From assembly GCA_021204625.1 (NCBI GenBank), contig JAJPZA010000059.1, positions 1-63,675 on the forward strand: a DNA stretch of 63,675 nt. The letters are read 5' to 3'. The stretch is from Clostridia bacterium. Its GTDB lineage: Bacteria > Bacillota > Clostridia > Christensenellales > Borkfalkiaceae. Below, in pieces: positions 58,342-63,675 of the stretch (within the stretch, counting starts at the first letter, position 1; each line of letters opens with the position of its first letter). Below the pieces are notes generated by a model, which was not told the DNA's origin, searched no databases, and saw only the letters and a list, made by a program, of their open reading frames with translations. Both the position numbers and the translations under genes were made by a program.

Positions 58342-59055
58342 ATGGCAGAAAGAGATTTATCATTGACAGGCGTACAGGAAAACTCCAAAGAACATCCTGA
58401 TATCCATCCTCTTCATTTCAGCTTGGCGGACATAAGGAAGCACTTTGATGAAAGCATTGCATTAACAAAACAGCAGTTTGAGATTGCAGACACCTTGATT
58501 GCTGAAGAGCAGATTGAAAAAGCCAAAACAATCTGGAGATCCCAAGTGGTCTTCTTTGAGGGAGTCCTGGATTTCTATTTGCATGAAATCTGTAAATATG
58601 CCTTGTACAAGATCTATGTCGGCGATTGGAACCAGACTGAGAAATATAAGGCTATTACCATTCCTATCCGTGTTGTACAGGATGCCATTAATTCCAGAGA
58701 TGGTGCAGAGTGGTTTTTTGACTTCGTTAATCTCAAGTACAGCAACAGCGTTTTTTTATCTCCAGAAGATATAAAGGATGTCTTGAACATGAGTGGCGTT
58801 GAGTATGTAAAGGTCATGCACAAGGTGTTTCCCACTGTTACTGAGAATGAAGCAAAAAAGCAGGGTGACAAGATTCTTAGAGAACAGTATTCAAGAAGGA
58901 ATCAGATAGCTCATCAAATGGACCGTAGCCATGCATCAGCTGAACAGGCCGATATCACAAAAGAGTATGTAGAACAGTATGCAGAGAATATCATCAAGAT
59001 TGCAGATGCCGTGCAGTGCTTGATTTTGGAGAAAGACAAAGAGCCTTCGTGCTAG
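58342..59055 (+). CDS. HEPN-domain protein (MAE_28990-like), putative RNase effector
   Basis: QYSRRNQIAHQMDRS contains R-x4-H (RNQIAH, 58897-58914); helical; start 13 nt after ATPase stop. Confidence 0.75.
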   Translation: MAERDLSLTGVQENSKEHPDIHPLHFSLADIRKHFDESIALTKQQFEIADTLIAEEQIEKAKTIWRSQVVFFEGVLDFYLHEICKYALYKIYVGDWNQTEKYKAITIPIRVVQDAINSRDGAEWFFDFVNLKYSNSVFLSPEDIKDVLNMSGVEYVKVMHKVFPTVTENEAKKQGDKILREQYSRRNQIAHQMDRSHASAEQADITKEYVEQYAENIIKIADAVQCLILEKDKEPSC

Positions 59056-59080
59056 GTTCAGACAGTATCAGTAAACAAGC

Positions 59081-59153
59081 ATCCAAGCCGTTTTCTTCGG
59101 GAAACGGCTTTTTCCCACTCAAATCAATTTCCGGCCTGTTTTTCCTGCTCAAA
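59081..59153 (+). repeat. 73-bp direct repeat (downstream copy); includes terminator of the ATPase-HEPN operon
   Basis: ATCCAAGCCGTTTTCTTCGGGAAACGGCTTTTTCCCACTCAA...GCTCAAA. Confidence 0.85.
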
Positions 59154-59669
59154 CCTGCTGTCTCCGGGGCAAATAATGCATATATACAGGCATATTTCCA
59201 TTAAAAAAATTTCACTTAAAATATTTTAATGAAAAATTCCAGCTAAAATCAGGCACAATTACTTGCACAGACAAATAAAAGCACGCAGCCGTTCAAGTGG
59301 GTGGCAGATGGAAGTGATTATTTCTGCAACATGCGGTTTGGGAGATGGCAGGTTGTCTCAAAATGCAGGAAAGATATCCCGCCGGGATTACGAAAAATCC
59401 TGCGTAATGGGATAATGCAGGCATAGAGCTGAGGCCGTCCCAGCAAATCCATGAGATTTTACATCAGTCATCTGATCTTTCCTTATTTATTGCAGTCACT
59501 GCCGTCCCGAATCCCCGGGACGGCAATGTCTTTGTACAGGCCCGTTCATCCGGCATGACCTGCAGGCTCCCGGCGGCATAGTGCAAATGGCTGTACTGCT
59601 GCATTCCCGGCCACGGAATTGCAGGCACTTTTTCATGCTTTTTCCCGGATGGCCGCAGCTTCCCCTGTG

Positions 59670-59698
59670 TTGCATACAGGCCGCCTGGGGAGTATAAT
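59670..59698 (+). promoter_or_regulatory. Putative promoter TTGCAT-17-TATAAT
   Basis: TTGCAT 59670-59675, TATAAT 59693-59698. Confidence 0.6.
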
Positions 59699-59723
59699 GC
59701 AAGGCAGGCAAAGGAGACACAGC

Positions 59724-60569
59724 ATGGCTATAAAGGCAGTGGCGCAGTTCCAGCTGGGCACGGTGCTGAACAACAGAAAGCAGGCAATGGACACCTTCCG
59801 GCTTATAAAGGGCGCCGGGTATGAAGGGATAGAGCTCTGCTATTTCATGATTCATCCCACATCCGTATTTTACAAAATCGGCATGAGGGCATCCGGCACG
59901 CCAATAGGCCGCGGCGGATGGATGGACTGGCCTTCCCTTGTGAAGGACTCCGGCCTCAAGGTTGTTTCCGTGCACCAAAACGTGAAGGCCCTTTCAAAGC
60001 ATCTGGAGAAGACTGCGGAGGAGACTCTATCCCTTGGCGCCCGGCGCGTTACCTTAAGCAATTCCCACACGGATTACTCCAGCGAAGGCGCCGTCGCCGC
60101 TCTTGCAGACTGGCTCAGCGAGACAGGCGGGAAGCTTCATGCATACGGCCTGGAGCTCATATACCACAACCACAACGCAGAGTTCCTGCACCCCGTGAAG
60201 GGCAAGACGGCATACCAGCTTCTAATAGAGCAGACAGACCCTGCCCTTGTGGGCTTTGAGCTGGACGGCTTCTGGGCTGCAGACGCCGGAATGGACATCC
60301 TGCAGGTCATGGACATGCTTGGATCCCGTCTCAAGCTGTACCATATCACAGACAGGGGCAGCACCCGCAAGGGAGCGGCTGCCACGCCAATCATCCAATA
60401 CATGGGAGCGGAGCTCGGGAATGGGAACATGAACCTGGAGCCAATGATACGCAAGGCCCTGTGCCTTGGCGTGGAGGCCATTATCCTTGAAACCCACAGA
60501 GGATGGGAGAACGGGGATCCGGTGAAGAGCATGCAGACCAGCGGGGAATATCTCGCTAAGTTCCTCTAG
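59724..60569 (+). CDS. Sugar phosphate isomerase/epimerase (xylose isomerase-like TIM barrel)
   Basis: AMDTFRLIKGAGYEGIELCYF; LELIYHNHNAEF; GFELDGFWAADAGMD; EAIILETHRGWENGDPVKSMQ. Confidence 0.88.
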   Translation: MAIKAVAQFQLGTVLNNRKQAMDTFRLIKGAGYEGIELCYFMIHPTSVFYKIGMRASGTPIGRGGWMDWPSLVKDSGLKVVSVHQNVKALSKHLEKTAEETLSLGARRVTLSNSHTDYSSEGAVAALADWLSETGGKLHAYGLELIYHNHNAEFLHPVKGKTAYQLLIEQTDPALVGFELDGFWAADAGMDILQVMDMLGSRLKLYHITDRGSTRKGAAATPIIQYMGAELGNGNMNLEPMIRKALCLGVEAIILETHRGWENGDPVKSMQTSGEYLAKFL

Positions 60570-60897
60570 CCGCATACAGTGCAAACAGAGAATTTCATGG
60601 CGCCAGGACTCCGGTTCCGGCGCCTTTTCACCAGCACATTTTACAGGCACAACAATAGATTTGTACTATGCATAAAATGCGCGTATATATGGCAGATATT
60701 GGGTGCTGACGCTGCAAACTTGAGATTTTCCCGCCCAAAGACAGCGGAAAAACAAGGTAAAATTCGCCCAAATATTCCCGCTCAAAAAACTCTGTCTGAT
60801 TTTTCCGGATTTTTTGCGAAATGAACTTACAGTTAATGAACATTCGTTTATGCTAAAATCCATTCACAAAACCGGACCTGGCTGGCGGGGAGGGAAT

Positions 60898-61449
60898 ATG
60901 TTCGTTGGAAGAAGGAAGGAGCTGGATGCGCTGGCCCAGTTCCTTGGAAGACCGGGAGGCGCAGCCATTGTGTATGGCAGGAGAGGCAGCGGAAAGTCTG
61001 CTTTGGTGAGAGAGACGATACGTGAGGACGGCAGGGAAGTCATATCATTCCAGGCAATCAAGACCAGCATAGAGAGAAATACGGAGAGATTCGCATCTGC
61101 GGTAATGGATGTCGGCTACTGGTTTGAAGACCCCGGGAACATGACTCTGGATGATCTCTCAAGGCATGCTGCAATCCGTTTCCCTCAGCTTCGCAGGGAG
61201 TATTTCCGTCTGCAGATGGAGAAGGGCTCCCTGGACGGAGCAACGTCCATTGGCACATGGCGCTATGAAAGGGATAATGACGTCAACGGATACAGAGGGT
61301 GCACGGAGTATGAAATAGCCCTTCAGAAGGGAGACGGCATATACGTGTACATCCCCTTCTGCATAAGGGAGAGTGTAACAAGGGATATGCCGGAGAGGGA
61401 GCTCGTGAAGGCGGAACTGGACGTTCCCATGTGGGATTTGTTTCCGTAA
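60898..61449 (+). CDS. Short P-loop ATPase-like protein with unrelated C-terminal region
   Basis: MFVGRRKELDALAQFLGRPGGAAIVYGRRGSGKSALVRETI is the start of an archaeal-type AAA ATPase, but no Walker B or rest of domain follows. Confidence 0.6.
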   Translation: MFVGRRKELDALAQFLGRPGGAAIVYGRRGSGKSALVRETIREDGREVISFQAIKTSIERNTERFASAVMDVGYWFEDPGNMTLDDLSRHAAIRFPQLRREYFRLQMEKGSLDGATSIGTWRYERDNDVNGYRGCTEYEIALQKGDGIYVYIPFCIRESVTRDMPERELVKAELDVPMWDLFP

Positions 61450-61622
61450 GCGGCTATGCCCCGGACTGCGGTGACATACCCAATTTAATTGCCGGCGAGG
61501 ACCTGTACAGGGACTAAGCAGCATATGCAGATAAACAGCACAGGAGCCGTCTTCCTCCGGAGGGCGGCTCATGGATTATTTGGGGATATGGGAAATATGT
61601 TGCGGATATTTTCGCGTATACC

Positions 61623-61651
61623 TTGACATATTTCTTATATTTGGGTATACT
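61623..61651 (+). promoter_or_regulatory. Promoter TTGACA-17-TATACT
   Basis: TTGACA 61623-61628, TATACT 61646-61651. Confidence 0.75.
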
Positions 61652-61679
61652 TTTGCCAAAGGGAGATAATTATACCATT

Positions 61680-63464
61680 ATGAACGAAGACAGGATAAAG
61701 GAACTGCAGGAAAAGATAGATGCGCTCCCCGGAGGGAGCATTGCGCACAAGCGCATACACGGCAAGCTGTATTATTACCACAGGACAACGGTAGACGGCA
61801 AGCGCAAGGAGAAGTTCGTGGACGAGGCGGAGATGCCCGCACTCAAGGCAAGGATAGATGAGAGAAGGGCGTGCATAGCGGAGCTTCGCGCACTGCAGGG
61901 CAAGAAGCCTGCAGTGCGCCGTGAGGCGCAGCCCAAGGTCCAGGACGCTCCGGTGTATACGGAAGAGGATATGACGGATGACGGCCTTGAGGACGCAGCC
62001 GTTGAGGTATACGCAGAGCCTGCTCCCGCTGCTCCTTCATACAGGATGAGCGTCCGCACGGGGGATGACCTTGCCCGCTTTGCAGAGCCGGTGAAGGACA
62101 CAGCAAAGAGGGAGTGTTATTCCAGGCTCACGGAATTCCTGTACGGGGATATGAACGGGAAGGTAATGTTCCTCTGCGGCCTTCGCAGGACAGGCAAGAG
62201 CACCATGGTGCGCCAGGCCATCGCGGAGATGAATGAGGAGAATCTTGCAAAGTGCGCGTATGTGCTTGCCACGCCGAAGGACTCCGTTCATGACCTGGAT
62301 GAGGATGTCCGCACGCTGGAGAGAGGCGGCTGCAGGTACGTCTTCATAGATGAGATAACCGCAATGCCGGATTTCAAGGAGGCATGCTCCCTTCTTGCGG
62401 ATTCGTATGCGGCATGCGGGATGAGGATAGTGCTTTCCGGTTCCAGCTCGCTGGCTTTCATATTCTGCCATGACGAGGGCATGGCAGACAGGTCCGTTAT
62501 CCTGGACACCACGTACATCCCGTACAAGGACTGCGTGAACGTTCTCGGCGCAAAGGATCTGGATGAGTACATGAAGCACGGCGGGACAATGGACCTGGGA
62601 AAAGAATCGGAAGAGGGGTTCGTGTTCGCCACGGATGCGTCCGTCGGCCTGTATGTGGACGCTGCCATCCAGAAGAACATCCAGGACGCCATGCGTTTCA
62701 GGGCGTCCGCGAGCAAAGCCTGCACGGAGCCGGACAGCGTGGAGGATGCGGCCGGCCCGGTTTCCTCTGTGGTGGCGCAGGAGAGCCGTGTGTTCCTCAA
62801 GGATATTCTTGAGACGGAATACAAGACAGGGGATTTAAGCTACATTCCGGACAACCTGCTGGAAATCTTAGGCGCAGCCCTTCACTGCGATGACGTGGAG
62901 ATGGAGCACAGAAGGGAGATAGAGGAGTATCTTGCGCGCATGAACTATCTCCGCCGCACGGAAACGCTCTTCGCGGACACCGGAGAGAAGAGGGAGCACA
63001 GGGTTATAACCACAATGCCCGGCATACGGTACACGCAGGTCAAGGACATGGTGGAGACGTTCATACAGAATGACATGTTCGCGTCCATTCCTGCCCAGAA
63101 GCGCAGGAACGCCCAGAACAAGATAATGAACCAGGTCTCCAAGCACATGATGGATGACATCATTCTCATTGAGACCCTCCTCGCCAACCCGGACAAGAAG
63201 GTCTTCCGTTTCCTGTTCCCGTCCGGCGAATATGATCTGGTTATTGCAGACCCCAGGGAGCTCACCTGCAAGGTGTACGTCATAAAGCACAGCGAGAAGA
63301 CCACGCAGAAGCAGACCAGATACCTTGTGGATGACGAGAAGCTTGCCCAGACGGAGAAGCGTTTCGGCAAGATAACGGAGAGGGGAGTAATATACAGAGG
63401 CAAGTCCGGATATATCGGCAGCATCCGGTACTGGAACGCGGAAGACTGGCTCATGAACCTGTAA
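61680..63464 (+). CDS. AAA family ATPase (AAA_14/DUF4143-like) with N-terminal DUF6788-like segment
   Basis: MFLCGLRRTGKSTMVRQAI Walker A; YVFIDEITAMPDF Walker B; MRIVLSGSSSLAF sensor; C-terminal KVFRFLFPSGEYDLVIADP...YVIKHSE. Confidence 0.8.
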   Translation: MNEDRIKELQEKIDALPGGSIAHKRIHGKLYYYHRTTVDGKRKEKFVDEAEMPALKARIDERRACIAELRALQGKKPAVRREAQPKVQDAPVYTEEDMTDDGLEDAAVEVYAEPAPAAPSYRMSVRTGDDLARFAEPVKDTAKRECYSRLTEFLYGDMNGKVMFLCGLRRTGKSTMVRQAIAEMNEENLAKCAYVLATPKDSVHDLDEDVRTLERGGCRYVFIDEITAMPDFKEACSLLADSYAACGMRIVLSGSSSLAFIFCHDEGMADRSVILDTTYIPYKDCVNVLGAKDLDEYMKHGGTMDLGKESEEGFVFATDASVGLYVDAAIQKNIQDAMRFRASASKACTEPDSVEDAAGPVSSVVAQESRVFLKDILETEYKTGDLSYIPDNLLEILGAALHCDDVEMEHRREIEEYLARMNYLRRTETLFADTGEKREHRVITTMPGIRYTQVKDMVETFIQNDMFASIPAQKRRNAQNKIMNQVSKHMMDDIILIETLLANPDKKVFRFLFPSGEYDLVIADPRELTCKVYVIKHSEKTTQKQTRYLVDDEKLAQTEKRFGKITERGVIYRGKSGYIGSIRYWNAEDWLMNL

Positions 63465-63505
63465 TGCTCTGCAATCCCGCGCCAAAAGAAAGAATACACA
63501 CACCG

Positions 63506-63533
63506 GCCCGGCATTCATCTGCCGGGCATTTTT
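63506..63533 (+). terminator. Intrinsic terminator of the ATPase gene
   Basis: GCCCGGCattcatctGCCGGGCattttt. Confidence 0.75.
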
Positions 63534-63675
63534 GCGGCAGGCACGGGCGGTTTTCTCTTGTGGGCTGTGGCTTTTCACTCATGACGCCCAGTATTGCCGG
63601 GCATGCACCGTCTGCATAAAATTTAGCCCCCCTTTTGCACAGTGCGGATGGAGAGCCTTCTCCGAGGGGGCTAGA

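Noticed and set aside
58342-59055. Interpreting the HEPN gene as the toxin of a HEPN-MNT toxin-antitoxin pair
   Set aside because: The adjacent gene is an AAA ATPase, not a minimal nucleotidyltransferase.
57069-59055. Retron or CRISPR-associated interpretation of the ATPase-HEPN locus
   Set aside because: No reverse transcriptase, msr/msd-like RNA, cas genes or regularly spaced repeats nearby.

Overview
63.7-kb chromosomal window, probably from a moderately GC-rich Clostridia-like Firmicute (inferred from gene content and order, not searched). Core content: ruvX fused to DUF1292; hsp20; kdgK; FMN riboswitch-ribU; tsaE-tsaB-rimI-Mur ligase; icd; ylxM-ffh-rpsP-khpA-rimM-trmD-ylqF-rnhB; rplS; topA-trmFO-hslV-hslU; hisS-trxA-pfkA-ppx-ppk1; and rpmB / asp23-fakA-recG. 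No rRNA, tRNA, CRISPR array or transposase was recognised. Accessory or unexplained content: (i) an AT-rich two-gene AAA ATPase + HEPN cassette next to recG, flanked by two 73-bp imperfect direct repeats that both form terminators (best defence-system candidate); (ii) an autonomous minus-strand transcription unit of about 375 nt (TTGACA-16-TATAAT promoter, intrinsic terminator, two overlapping micro-ORFs with strong Shine-Dalgarno sites); (iii) three tandem paralogous coiled-coil genes between rpmB and asp23 with conserved ends and divergent middles; (iv) a roughly 116-bp structured intergenic element present twice, one copy overlapping the end of a small secreted-peptide ORF; (v) a 10.4-kb gene for a giant exported repeat protein with 768-aa and 378-aa higher-order periods. 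All functional calls come from reading the sequence and remembered family motifs; no database search was run.
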